From contig NZ_QOVA01000014.1 of assembly GCF_003332275.1 (NCBI RefSeq), positions 32,619 through 96,618 on the forward strand: a stretch of 64,000 nucleotides of DNA. Direction: 5' to 3'. This DNA comes from Edaphovirga cremea. GTDB lineage: Bacteria; Pseudomonadota; Gammaproteobacteria; Enterobacterales; Enterobacteriaceae. A program made the translations under genes and the position numbers. The notes below the pieces were generated by a model. The model had not been told where the DNA came from and made no database searches. It saw nothing but the letters and a program-made list of their open reading frames with translations. Below, in pieces: positions 20,182 to 28,773 of this stretch (positions are counted from its first letter, which is position 1; every line of letters begins with the position of its first letter).

Positions 20182-20634
20182 CTTTTCTCTCCACTACAGG
20201 TTCATATCATCCCCAAGGCGTGTTTCACTACATCTCCTGTCGATCGAATACGCCAAATTCAGCGTACAAGCGCTCTGACAGGTTCTGGTACGAAGCCTGA
20301 GGAAAATTTTTTTTATTATTTTGCCCGGATTACGCAGACATTCCACGCTGCCGGTTATGAGGGAGAGACGCTATAGCTCACTGCACCAGTGATGCTCACT
20401 GGCAAGAATCGTCGAGATAAAAAGCAGACAAGTCGTGGTTTTTGAGGTGGCTCGGTTTGTTGTCATCATAGGATTTCCCATCTTCAGCCGCACGGGTGTG
20501 CGATTTGTTCTTTGTCCTCGTTATATTCATAAGTAACGCCAATAGTTGTACCACAGGCCAATATGTTTAGCAAACCGGTATTTTTTGTTAATTATAGAAA
20601 AAAAAGCTGTTATTTTAAAACGTTAGCTCACTGT
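20182..20634 (-). other. Long mdtJI leader/intergenic region with small ORFs
   Basis: About 450 bases without a recognised gene. On the minus strand, in the sense of mdtJ, two overlapping small frames are open: 20396-20530 (44 aa, polar) and 20371-20481 (36 aa, Thr-rich then hydrophobic, ending HHWCSEL). Neither has a strong ribosome site. No riboswitch that I recognise is present. Confidence 0.45.
20371..20481 (-). CDS. Possible leader peptide upstream of mdtJI
   Basis: 36 codons on the same strand as mdtJ, about 190 bases before it; starts at 20469 or 20466 (adjacent ATGs) would give 32 or 31 codons. The peptide has RATSKTTTCLLFISTILAS followed by EHHWCSEL. A polyamine-sensing leader ORF has been described for E. 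coli mdtJI; I cannot confirm homology. GGGAAA before the inner ATG is the only ribosome-site candidate. Confidence 0.3.
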   Translation of the reverse strand: MGNPMMTTNRATSKTTTCLLFISTILASEHHWCSEL

Positions 20635-20671
20635 AAAAAAATAAAGCCACTCTGTACGGAGCGGCTTTATT
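20635..20671 (-). terminator. Rho-independent terminator of eda
   Basis: Twelve-position stem (one G-T pair) between ATAAAGCCACTC and GAGCGGCTTTAT, followed on the minus strand by seven T. It lies about 50 bases after the eda stop. Confidence 0.83.
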
Positions 20672-20718
20672 GATGTCAAATATCGCGATATTTATCGCAG
20701 ATTCAAGCGCTTATCAGA

Positions 20719-21360
20719 TCAGGCTGTCGCACCGGCAACGGCTTCGCGAGCCAGTTCGGTGATACGGGCGTAATCGCCACTTTCCAGCGCATCAGCAGGC
20801 ACCAACCATGAACCACCGATACACAATACGCTTTTCAGCGCCAGGTAATCGCGGTAGTTGTTTGGCGTGATCCCGCCAGTTGGGCAGAAACGTACCTGGG
20901 AGAATGGGCCGGCGATCGCTTGCAGGGCTTTAACCCCACCGTTGGCTTCCGCAGGGAAAAATTTGAACTCACGCAAACCATAATCCATACCCAGCATCAG
21001 TTCTGACACCGTGCTGATCCCTGGAATCAAAGGGATAGAACCTTCACTGGCTGCTTTCAATAACGGCTCGGTCAGACCCGGACTGATCGCAAATTGTGCA
21101 CCCGCCGCCACAACTTCTTCCAATTGTTCAGGATTGATCACCGTGCCTGCGCCGATAATTGCCTCCGGCACTTCTTTGGCGATCGCCCTGATGGCATCCA
21201 TCGCACAAGGGGTACGCAGAGTCACTTCCAACACCCGCACTCCGCCCGCAACCAACGCCTTGGCCAGGGGAACAGCATGCTCGAGTTTGTTAATGACAAT
21301 GACCGGCACTACGGGTCCTGTTTTCAGGATCTGTTCCGCGCTGGTTTTCCAGTTTTTCAT
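20719..21360 (-). CDS. eda: 2-keto-3-deoxy-6-phosphogluconate (KDPG) aldolase
   Basis: 213 residues from the ATG at 21360, which has GGAGA upstream and matches E. coli Eda; the frame extends to 21456 without family similarity. It splits KDPG into pyruvate and glyceraldehyde 3-phosphate, the last step of the Entner-Doudoroff and uronate pathways. Glu45 and Arg49 in EVTLRT, Thr73 in GAGTV and the Schiff-base Lys133 in EFKFFPAE are present. The expected partner edd is absent; eda is separated from pgl by about 170 bases with two hairpins. Confidence 0.97.
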   Translation of the reverse strand: MKNWKTSAEQILKTGPVVPVIVINKLEHAVPLAKALVAGGVRVLEVTLRTPCAMDAIRAIAKEVPEAIIGAGTVINPEQLEEVVAAGAQFAISPGLTEPLLKAASEGSIPLIPGISTVSELMLGMDYGLREFKFFPAEANGGVKALQAIAGPFSQVRFCPTGGITPNNYRDYLALKSVLCIGGSWLVPADALESGDYARITELAREAVAGATA

Positions 21361-21375
21361 CAGTTGTCTCCAATC

Positions 21376-21423
21376 GCGCCATAAGGCACGTAGTAATATA
21401 TGGCGCGCCCCTGCCACAGGGGC
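21376..21423. other. Two hairpins in the pgl-eda space
   Basis: GCGCCATA (21376-21383) pairs with TATGGCGC (21399-21406), and GCCCCTG pairs with CAGGGGC at 21407-21423. No T tract. They may stabilise transcript ends or attenuate transcription between pgl and eda. Confidence 0.45.
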
Positions 21424-21529
21424 CTGCAACAAAACATCACAGGCGTCCGACCGCACCGTTTGCCATACACTTTTATGTCAGTGAGCTTGCGCTCTGCCAA
21501 CTCCTGGTGGCGTTACCGGCAGCCCGGAA

Positions 21530-22225
21530 TCAGACTGTCCAGTAAACGTCTACCGGCGTTTTTTGTTGTCCCAACACCGCCCTGACCGGCATTTCATTCA
21601 CATCCGTACCTTGCGCAGCCTGCTCATACACATCCCGCTTGCTGTCTCCGACCAAATGCAAATAGATATGACGGCTGTCCAGCAATGCTGGCAGTGTCAG
21701 GGTGATGCGATCCAACGGCGCAGTCAGCGGCGTCATTCCCATACACAGACGCCCTGAATCCAGCGCCAGCGCCGGATTAAGATTTGTGGCCCCCGGAAAT
21801 AGTGACGCGGTATGCCCGTCATCCCCCATTCCCAGAATCACCACATCGGCAGGCCATGGAAACTTGCTCAGGGCCTGCTCAGTCAGTTCCTCACCGTCAA
21901 ACGGCGTGGACTGGCTATTTTTCAACGGAATAAACCGGGCTTTGGCGGCATGTCCCTTCAGCAGGTTTTTGCGCACCAGTTTTTCATTGCTGGACGCATT
22001 GTCCGGTTCAACCCAGCGTTCGTCCGCCAGTGTGATAACGACGTGGCTCCAGTCAAGTTCCTGCTGGGTAAGCTGTTCAAACAGCCCCAACGGTGTCCTG
22101 CCCCCAGAAACCACCAGACCCGCACGGCCATTATCGATGATCCCCTGCCGCAGACTGTCAGCAATTTTTTTTGCAAAATTCTGGTTCAGTGCCGCAGCAC
22201 CGGAAAACTCAACGAAATTAGCCAT
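21530..22225 (-). CDS. pgl: 6-phosphogluconolactonase (DevB type)
   Basis: 231 residues from the ATG at 22225. It hydrolyses 6-phosphogluconolactone, the product of Zwf, in the oxidative pentose-phosphate pathway. Motifs of the SOL/DevB family are present: VVSGGRTPLGLF, LADERWVEPDNASSNEKLVR, ILGMGDDGHTASLFPG. This is not related to the E. coli YbhE lactonase. The ribosome site AAGGGG overlaps the zwf stop, and only ten bases separate the genes, so the two steps are cotranslated. Confidence 0.95.
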   Translation of the reverse strand: MANFVEFSGAAALNQNFAKKIADSLRQGIIDNGRAGLVVSGGRTPLGLFEQLTQQELDWSHVVITLADERWVEPDNASSNEKLVRKNLLKGHAAKARFIPLKNSQSTPFDGEELTEQALSKFPWPADVVILGMGDDGHTASLFPGATNLNPALALDSGRLCMGMTPLTAPLDRITLTLPALLDSRHIYLHLVGDSKRDVYEQAAQGTDVNEMPVRAVLGQQKTPVDVYWTV

Positions 22226-22235
22226 TGCCTGCCCC

Positions 22236-23711
22236 TTATTCAAACTCGTTCCATGAACGGCCATCACGGGTAATCATTGCCACCGAGGCCACTGGCCCCC
22301 AGGTGCCTGATTGGTAGGGCTTTGGTGCATCGTTATCGGCAGACCAGGCCTCAACAATAGAGTCAACCCACTTCCAGGCCTCTTCAACTTCATCACGACG
22401 AACAAACAGCGCCTGAATGCCACGCATGGTTTCAAGCAGCAGGCGTTCATAGGCATCGGCAATGTGCTGCTCATTGAACGTTTCAGAGAAACTGAGATCA
22501 AGCTTGGTGGTTTGCAAACGGTGTTTGTGCTCAAGACCCGGTACTTTATTCAGAACCTGAATATCAATGCCTTCATCAGGTTGCAAACGAATAGTTAACT
22601 TGTTCTGCGGTAACTGCTGATAAGAGTCGCGGAACAGATTCAGTGATGGATTTTTGAAGTAAACCACCACTTCTGAACATTTGGTTGGCAAACGCTTGCC
22701 GGTACGTAGATAGAAAGGTACACCAGCCCACTGCCAGTTATCGATATCCACGCGGATGGAAACAAAGGTTTCCGTGTTGCTGGATTTATTGGCACCCTCT
22801 TCATCCAGGTAGCCTGGCACTTTTTTACCCTGCACAAAACCCGCCGTGTATTGACCACGAACGGTCGTTTCACGCACGTTGGTGTGATCAATCCGGCGCA
22901 GTGAACGCAGAACTTTCACTTTCTCATCACGGATGCGGTCAGTCGTCAGATCGGCCGGTGGTGACATCGCGATCATCGTCAGAATTTGCAATAGATGGTT
23001 CTGAATCATGTCGCGCATCTGGCCCGCTTTATCAAAGTAGCCCCAACGCCCTTCAATCCCGACCTCTTCTGCGACGGTAATCTGCACATGATCAATGGTG
23101 CGGTTGTCCCAGTTGGTCGCAAACAGCGAGTTGGCAAAACGCAGTGCCAATAGATTGAGAACCGTTTCCTTACCGAGATAGTGGTCGATACGGTAAACCT
23201 GACATTCTTCAAAGAACTCCGCCACCTGATTATTAATCACCTGGGATGATTCGAGATCGGTTCCCAGCGGTTTTTCCATGACCACGCGCGCAGGCTGTTT
23301 ATTCAGCCCGGCCTCGCCCAACCCACGGCAGATCGCGCCAAAGGTATTTGGCGGCATGGCAAAATAGTTAATGGTGGTCCGTTTTTCCTGATCGAGCATA
23401 TTGCCCAATCGTGAGAAATGTTCGCTGTCGTTGACATCAAGATTACAGAAGTCGAGGCGCGCACTGAGGGTTTTCCACAGCTCGGGGTCGATCTTTTCCT
23501 TCATGAAGGTATCAAGGGCTTCCTTAACCACCTTGGTGTACGACTCCTTATCCCACTCAGCACGACCCACACCAATAATTTTGGTATCTGGATGGATGTG
23601 ACCGGCTTTTTCCAACTGGTATAGGGAAGGCAGCAGTTTCCGGCGCGCCAGATCGCCTTTGGCGCCGAAAATGACCAGGTCACATGCCTGGGCTGTAGAG
23701 GTTACCGCCAT
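22236..23711 (-). CDS. zwf: Glucose-6-phosphate 1-dehydrogenase
   Basis: 491 residues from the ATG at 23711, the E. coli length, with GAGGAG nine bases upstream. The NADP-binding motif FGAKGDLARRKL and active-site RIDHYLGKE are intact. It commits glucose 6-phosphate to the oxidative pentose-phosphate and Entner-Doudoroff routes. The frame is open to 23843 but the added residues run through the regulatory region. A HexR-type palindrome lies 25 bases upstream. Confidence 0.98.
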   Translation of the reverse strand: MAVTSTAQACDLVIFGAKGDLARRKLLPSLYQLEKAGHIHPDTKIIGVGRAEWDKESYTKVVKEALDTFMKEKIDPELWKTLSARLDFCNLDVNDSEHFSRLGNMLDQEKRTTINYFAMPPNTFGAICRGLGEAGLNKQPARVVMEKPLGTDLESSQVINNQVAEFFEECQVYRIDHYLGKETVLNLLALRFANSLFATNWDNRTIDHVQITVAEEVGIEGRWGYFDKAGQMRDMIQNHLLQILTMIAMSPPADLTTDRIRDEKVKVLRSLRRIDHTNVRETTVRGQYTAGFVQGKKVPGYLDEEGANKSSNTETFVSIRVDIDNWQWAGVPFYLRTGKRLPTKCSEVVVYFKNPSLNLFRDSYQQLPQNKLTIRLQPDEGIDIQVLNKVPGLEHKHRLQTTKLDLSFSETFNEQHIADAYERLLLETMRGIQALFVRRDEVEEAWKWVDSIVEAWSADNDAPKPYQSGTWGPVASVAMITRDGRSWNEFE

Positions 23712-23735
23712 GTTCATCTCCTCGTTGCAGGATAT

Positions 23736-23750
23736 TGTAATTTTCTTACA
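23736..23750. promoter_or_regulatory. HexR-type operator in front of zwf
   Basis: TGTAATTTTCTTACA: TGTAA and TTACA half sites separated by five bases, the spacing of the described HexR consensus. It lies in the zwf leader. The divergent gene hexR encodes the regulator. Confidence 0.75.
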
Positions 23751-23870
23751 TGAATAATGTACTCTGTTTAACACATACCCGTAAACCCGGTTTGATGATG
23801 TTGAAAACAGCCTGAAAATCAAACGCAACGACAGGTCGAACAAAAAGCGAACTCTCCGGCCCTTCTATCA

Positions 23871-23885
23871 TGTAATTTTCTAACG
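23871..23885. promoter_or_regulatory. Possible second, weaker HexR site
   Basis: TGTAATTTTCTAACG repeats the left part of the site at 23736, with a degraded right half. It lies about 180 bases before hexR and could allow autoregulation. Confidence 0.4.
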
Positions 23886-24064
23886 TTTTTGGCATCTATT
23901 TACCATACTGAAAGTTAGACACAGCTCAAACTCTGGCGAAAAAAGCCAGAATTAGCGCGGACAGCCACTGCCAACGGTTTACGGCACGTAGTATATTTTC
24001 ATTAAACCGGTATTGATTTCCCCTTTGGTTGAAATCGACAAAACCCATGAGTGATCTTCGCATT

Positions 24065-24934
24065 ATGAATACGCTGGAAAAAATCCAGACCCATCTGGAG
24101 CTCCTGAGCAAATCTGAACGCAAAGTCGCCGAAGTGATTCTCGCTTCCCCGCAAACCGCTATTCACTCCAGCATTGCCACCCTCGCCAGAATGGCGGATG
24201 TCAGTGAACCTACCGTTAATCGCTTCTGCCGTCGCCTTGATACCAAGGGTTTTCCAGATTTCAAGTTGCACCTGGCGCAAAGTCTGGCTAACGGCACACC
24301 TTATGTTAACCGTAATGTTGAAGAAGAAGACAGCGTGGACGCTTACACCCACAAAATCTTTGAATCGGTGATGGCCAGTCTCGATCAGGTCAAGGCAACG
24401 TTGGATATCCCCTCCATCAACCGCGCGGTCGATCTCCTGACCCAGGCGAAAAAAATCTCCTTCTTTGGTTTGGGTGCTTCTGCGGCAGTTGCCCATGACG
24501 CGATGAATAAATTTTTTCGCTTTAACATTCCTATCGTCTATTTCGATGATATTGTCATGCAGCGCATGAGTTGTATGAATTCCGGCGAAGGGGACGTGGT
24601 AGTGTTGATTTCCCATACGGGCCGCACCAAGAATCTGGTCGAGCTGGCGCATTTGGCGCGGGAAAATGACGCTACCGTGATCGCAATTACGTCCCGGGAT
24701 ACGCCACTGGCGCAGGAAGCTACCCTGTCCCTGCTGCTGGATGTGCCGGAAGACACCGATGTCTATATGCCCATGGTGTCGCGAATTGCCCAACTTACGC
24801 TGATTGATGTACTGGCAACCGGATTTACTTTGCGCCGGGGCGCAAAATTCAGAGATAACTTGAAGCGGGTCAAAGAAGCGTTGAGGGAATCCCGGTTTGA
24901 TAAGGGAGTCATTTCTTCAGGACGCTTTGAGTAA
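24065..24934 (+). CDS. hexR: RpiR-family regulator HexR
   Basis: 289 residues from MNTLEKIQ, as in E. coli HexR. ATGs at 24029 and 24047 are in frame and none has a clear ribosome site, so the start is the weak point. The N-terminal helix-turn-helix (SEPTVNRFCRRLDTKGFPDFKL) binds DNA; the SIS domain (FFGLGASAAVAHDA, SHTGRTKNL) senses KDPG. HexR controls central carbon genes including zwf, eda and hexR itself. Confidence 0.93.
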   Translation: MNTLEKIQTHLELLSKSERKVAEVILASPQTAIHSSIATLARMADVSEPTVNRFCRRLDTKGFPDFKLHLAQSLANGTPYVNRNVEEEDSVDAYTHKIFESVMASLDQVKATLDIPSINRAVDLLTQAKKISFFGLGASAAVAHDAMNKFFRFNIPIVYFDDIVMQRMSCMNSGEGDVVVLISHTGRTKNLVELAHLARENDATVIAITSRDTPLAQEATLSLLLDVPEDTDVYMPMVSRIAQLTLIDVLATGFTLRRGAKFRDNLKRVKEALRESRFDKGVISSGRFE

Positions 24935-25131
24935 CGCATTAACGGAACAAAAAATGCGGTACAGGTGCCGATAAGCGCACCTGCTTAGGCAAGCAGAATA
25001 TTCGCAGGAGAAATGACGCTCATGCGGGTAAACACGGTGAAACTTTTTTGTTGTAAAGTTACAATTCACAGCATGGTTTCGTTACCCTCGTTTTAGCAAC
25101 ACCAATGCTTCACAAGTCAACGGAGTAATAC

Positions 25132-26574
25132 ATGTCCAGACGGCTCAGAAGAACCAAGATTGTTACCACCTTGGGTCCGGCTACAGATCGCGACAATAAT
25201 CTGGAAAAAATTATTGCCGCAGGCGCCAACGTCGTGCGCCTCAACTTTTCTCACGGTACTGCGGAAGATCAGATTTTACGTGCCAATAAAGTGCGCGAAA
25301 TTGCTGCCAAACTCGGCAGGCACGTCGCCATCCTTGGCGATCTGCAAGGGCCGAAGATTCGGGTTTCTACCTTCAAGGAAGGTAAAATTTTCCTTAACGT
25401 CGGCGATAAATTCGTACTGGACGCCAATTTGTCGAAAGGCGAAGGCGATAAAGAGAAAGTGGGCATCGACTATAAGGGTTTGCCTGCGGATGTGGTTCCC
25501 GGCGATGTGCTGCTTCTCGACGATGGCCGTGTTCAGCTGAAAATAATCGAAGTTCAGGGGATGAAAGTCTTCACAGAAGTGACCGTTGGTGGCCCGTTGT
25601 CCAACAACAAAGGCATCAATAAACTGGGTGGGGGTCTCTCTGCCGAAGCCCTGACGGAAAAAGATAAAGCCGACATCATTACCGCCGCGAAAATTGGCGT
25701 TGACTATCTGGCGATCTCTTTCCCGCGTACCGGCGAAGATTTGCATTATGCCCGTCGTCTGGCGCGTGATGCTGGCTGTAATGCCAAGATTGTTGCCAAG
25801 GTCGAACGTGCTGAAGCCGTGGCGTCTGACGAAGCAATGGATGACATCATTCTCGCGTCTGACGTGGTGATGGTTGCCCGTGGTGACCTGGGTGTTGAGA
25901 TTGGTGACCCGGAACTGGTCGGTATCCAGAAGAAACTGATTCGTCGTGCACGTAAACTTAACCGTGCAGTGATCACCGCGACCCAGATGATGGAGTCGAT
26001 GATCACCAACCCAATGCCAACCCGTGCTGAAGTCATGGACGTTGCCAACGCCGTACTGGATGGTACGGATGCGGTGATGCTGTCAGCGGAAACTGCTGCT
26101 GGGCAATATCCGGCTGAAACGGTCGCAGCCATGGCGCGTGTGTGCCTTGGCGCTGAAAAGATCCCCAGCATAAATGTGTCCAAACATCGCCTCGATGCGG
26201 AGTTCGACAACATCGAAGAAGCGATCGCCATGTCAACGATGTATGCGGCAAACCACCTGAAAGGGGTCACCGCCATTATCTCCATGACTGAGTCTGGCCG
26301 CACTGCCCTGATGATGTCCCGCATCAGTTCTGGCCTGCCTATTTTCGCCATGTCTCGCCATGAACATACGTTGAATCTGACAGCCCTCTACCGTGGCGTC
26401 ACCCCAGTCTCTTATGACGGTCACGGCGAAGGTGTTTCGGCTGCCGCAGAAGCGGTCAACTTGCTGCGCGACAAAGGTTTCCTGGTTTCAGGCGATCTGG
26501 TTCTGGTTACGCAGGGTGACATCATGAGTACGGTAGGTACCACAAATACCTGTCGTATCTTGCGAGTGGAATAA
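25132..26574 (+). CDS. pykA: Pyruvate kinase II
   Basis: 480 residues, the E. coli PykA length. It transfers phosphate from phosphoenolpyruvate to [21 protein letters not shown], the catalytic and metal site [10 protein letters not shown] and [19 protein letters not shown] are intact. The ribosome site CGGAG is well placed. PykA-type kinases are usually AMP-activated. A palindrome TGTAAAGTTACA lies 70 bases upstream. Confidence 0.98.
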   Translation: MSRRLRRTKIVTTLGPATDRDNNLEKIIAAGANVVRLNFSHGTAEDQILRANKVREIAAKLGRHVAILGDLQGPKIRVSTFKEGKIFLNVGDKFVLDANLSKGEGDKEKVGIDYKGLPADVVPGDVLLLDDGRVQLKIIEVQGMKVFTEVTVGGPLSNNKGINKLGGGLSAEALTEKDKADIITAAKIGVDYLAISFPRTGEDLHYARRLARDAGCNAKIVAKVERAEAVASDEAMDDIILASDVVMVARGDLGVEIGDPELVGIQKKLIRRARKLNRAVITATQMMESMITNPMPTRAEVMDVANAVLDGTDAVMLSAETAAGQYPAETVAAMARVCLGAEKIPSINVSKHRLDAEFDNIEEAIAMSTMYAANHLKGVTAIISMTESGRTALMMSRISSGLPIFAMSRHEHTLNLTALYRGVTPVSYDGHGEGVSAAAEAVNLLRDKGFLVSGDLVLVTQGDIMSTVGTTNTCRILRVE

Positions 26575-26628
26575 AGAACGCGTGTAGAGTAAATAACCGT
26601 CACAGCGATTGTTATTTACAAAAAATTC

Positions 26629-26656
26629 AGGCCAGCATAATTGCTGGCCTTTTTTA
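26629..26656 (+). terminator. Rho-independent terminator of pykA
   Basis: Eight-pair stem AGGCCAGC/GCTGGCCT with a six-base loop and a T-rich tail. It closes the conserved block before the siderophore region. Confidence 0.88.
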
Positions 26657-26868
26657 TTCCTTTATTTTAATACTGGTATTCCCTGTTTTATCTTCAATTG
26701 AACAAGTCACGCAGGTTATTGTTTTAATTATTTTCAGCATAGCCTTATCATTATTAATGAATTATATAACTGAAAAAGTATTTTAATTTACTTTTTAGAA
26801 ACCATTATCACTATAGAAAACAGATCTCTCCGATTGCAGAAATGGAAGCATAATAAAACCCCAGGTTA

Positions 26869-26890
26869 AAACGTGATTCAAATCACATTT
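26869..26890. promoter_or_regulatory. Near-consensus CRP site
   Basis: A 22-base site with the TGTGA-type core: GTGATTCAAATCAC flanked by AAAC and ATTT; 18 of 22 positions agree with the E. coli CRP consensus. Its centre is about 90 bases upstream of the predicted transcription start, a distance compatible with class I activation. Confidence 0.7.
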
Positions 26891-26934
26891 ATCAGCTGCA
26901 AATTGATTAATGCAACTTAACTTCATTCAAGATA

Positions 26935-26962
26935 TTGAATGATAATGATTTGCATTTATAAT
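26935..26962 (+). promoter_or_regulatory. Predicted dfo promoter with Fur-like box in the spacer
   Basis: -35 TTGAAT at 26935, -10 TATAAT at 26957, 16-base spacer. The 19 bases from 26941 (GATAATGATTTGCATTTAT) agree with the Fur consensus at 13 positions, including the first nine. Binding of Fur-Fe would cover the promoter. Confidence 0.7.
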
Positions 26963-27206
26963 AAATCCGTAACAGTGAACATCTAATCATTCATCATAAA
27001 GACTAACATGCAGAATTTAATGTGGCATATTTGATATAATTGAACATAAAAAAAGCAAGGATGCTCTCTTAACGCCCTTTCCACGTCTACTCGAATAGAC
27101 GGGACGACTCGATACCCATTAACACGTCTGATGATTTCAGAGGAAGCGTTGTGTCTAAAAGTTACGTTTGAAATTCATCAATCAATTAAATAAGGCATTC
27201 ATCACC

Positions 27207-28757
27207 ATGCATTCATTATGGCATTCCTCAGCAGCAGAAAAAATCTCGGAAATTGAGCACGACAATGAGACCACCCGCGCTATTTTCAATCAACATAGCA
27301 CCGAACTCTGGCAAGAGTATATTGAAAAAGGGATGTCTGTTATTAAGCAGCGAATTACCACCCAGGAGAAACCTTTCTCTGGGATTTTACCTGCGGAATT
27401 GGCAGCTCAATTCAAGCACGTTGATTTGACCCAGCCCCTGTTTAATATTGACCGGGTATTGGAGGAATTGGATCAACTCTATCTGCGTGATGCAGTCTAT
27501 TTCCATCATCCGAAATATCTGGCACATCTCAACTGCCCTACCGTGCTGCCAGCCCAGTTGGCCGAACTCTTCATCAGCGCAATCAATTCTTCCGTTGATA
27601 CCTGGGATCAAAGTGCGGGTGCAACGCTGATCGAACAAAAAGTCATTGACTGGACACTGAATGAAATCAAACTCGGCGCCGATGCTGATGGCATCTTTAC
27701 CAGTGGCGGAACGCAGTCGAATCTGATGGCGATGCTGCTGGCTCGCGACAGTTACTGTAAACGCACCTATCGCGATCATAATATCAAGTATCAGGGATTA
27801 CCGGGTGATGCCAATCGTTGGCGGATATTCACCTCTCAGGTCAGTCATTTCAGTATTCAAAAATCAGCCGCGTTGCTCGGGTTGGGGTATGACGCAGTAA
27901 TTCCTGTTGCGTGTGACAACGCATTCCGCATGGATGTCACGGCATTGAATGACGAAATCGAGCGCTGTCGGGCAGCAAACCTGATACCTATCGCCATCGT
28001 GGCAACCGCAGGTACCACAGATTTTGGCAGTATCGATCCACTTAGTGAGATCGCGCATATTTGCCAGCAAAATAATATCTGGATGCACGTTGATGCGGCA
28101 TATGGTTGCGGTCTATTGATCTCCCTGCAACACAAAGCGCGGATTGCCGGGATTGAGCATGCGGATTCCGTCACGGTCGACTATCACAAATCATTTTTCC
28201 AACCCGTCAGTTGCGGTGCCTTTTTCGTGCGGAACAATTGCCATCTGGAGCACGTTACCTGTCATGCCGATTACCTGAATCCGCTCAGTGCCAAACTTGA
28301 AGGCACGCCAAATCTGGTGAATAAAAGCATTCAAACCACCAAACGTTTTGATGCACTGAAAATGTGGCTGACGCTACGCCTGATGGGTCAGCAGCAATTA
28401 GGTGCAGCGTTTGACACCCTGCTCAATCTGGCCGGGCAGACCCATCAGCGGCTGTCACAACATCCCCTGATCGATGTATTGCATCAGCCGGAGCTAAGTA
28501 CCCAGGTATTCCGCTTTGTGCCTAAGCAGTTACTGTCAGACGAAAAAGTCGATGCGATTAATGCTGAAATCCGCAAATTAATCTTCAGGGAAGGAAATGC
28601 CGTCATTGCCGGAACAAAATTCAATCAGCAGCAGTACCTGAAATTCACTCTGCTCAATCCAGCCACCACTCTGGCTGAAATCGAAGAAGTCATCGATCTG
28701 ATCGTCCATTACGGACAGAAACTGACTGCCTCTTATCTCAACGCCGCCAATCAATAA
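27207..28757 (+). CDS. dfoJ: Lysine decarboxylase of desferrioxamine synthesis (group II PLP)
   Basis: 516 residues from the ATG at 27207, which has TAAGG 11 bases upstream; an in-frame TTG at 27168 would add 13 residues. A pyridoxal-phosphate decarboxylase of the group II family (with aromatic amino acid, diaminobutyrate and glutamate decarboxylases): GIFTSGGTQSNLMA binds the phosphate, HVDAAYGCG holds the PLP aspartate, and His327-Lys328 in VDYHKSFFQ is the Schiff-base site. By position before dfoA and dfoC it should make cadaverine from lysine, the precursor of desferrioxamines. Substrate choice is inferred from context. Confidence 0.88.
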   Translation: MHSLWHSSAAEKISEIEHDNETTRAIFNQHSTELWQEYIEKGMSVIKQRITTQEKPFSGILPAELAAQFKHVDLTQPLFNIDRVLEELDQLYLRDAVYFHHPKYLAHLNCPTVLPAQLAELFISAINSSVDTWDQSAGATLIEQKVIDWTLNEIKLGADADGIFTSGGTQSNLMAMLLARDSYCKRTYRDHNIKYQGLPGDANRWRIFTSQVSHFSIQKSAALLGLGYDAVIPVACDNAFRMDVTALNDEIERCRAANLIPIAIVATAGTTDFGSIDPLSEIAHICQQNNIWMHVDAAYGCGLLISLQHKARIAGIEHADSVTVDYHKSFFQPVSCGAFFVRNNCHLEHVTCHADYLNPLSAKLEGTPNLVNKSIQTTKRFDALKMWLTLRLMGQQQLGAAFDTLLNLAGQTHQRLSQHPLIDVLHQPELSTQVFRFVPKQLLSDEKVDAINAEIRKLIFREGNAVIAGTKFNQQQYLKFTLLNPATTLAEIEEVIDLIVHYGQKLTASYLNAANQ

Positions 28758-28773
28758 TTTCCCGGATATTGCC

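Larger units (their letters stand above)
26657..27206. promoter_or_regulatory. AT-rich control region of the dfo operon
   Basis: About 550 bases, markedly AT-rich, with no gene of normal size. It holds a CRP site, a Fur-like box within a promoter (listed separately), a small hairpin CGTCTA/TAGACG near 27086-27103 and a six-codon GTG minicistron with a strong ribosome site ending at the dfoJ frame. Confidence 0.65.

Noticed and set aside
24002..24793. 263-codon minus-strand frame opposite hexR
   Set aside because: Antisense shadow of a conserved regulator, no ribosome site.
25052..25063. TGTAAAGTTACA palindrome before pykA as a HexR site
   Set aside because: Half sites match, but they are two bases apart instead of five as at zwf, so it is not called; HexR binding tests would settle it.
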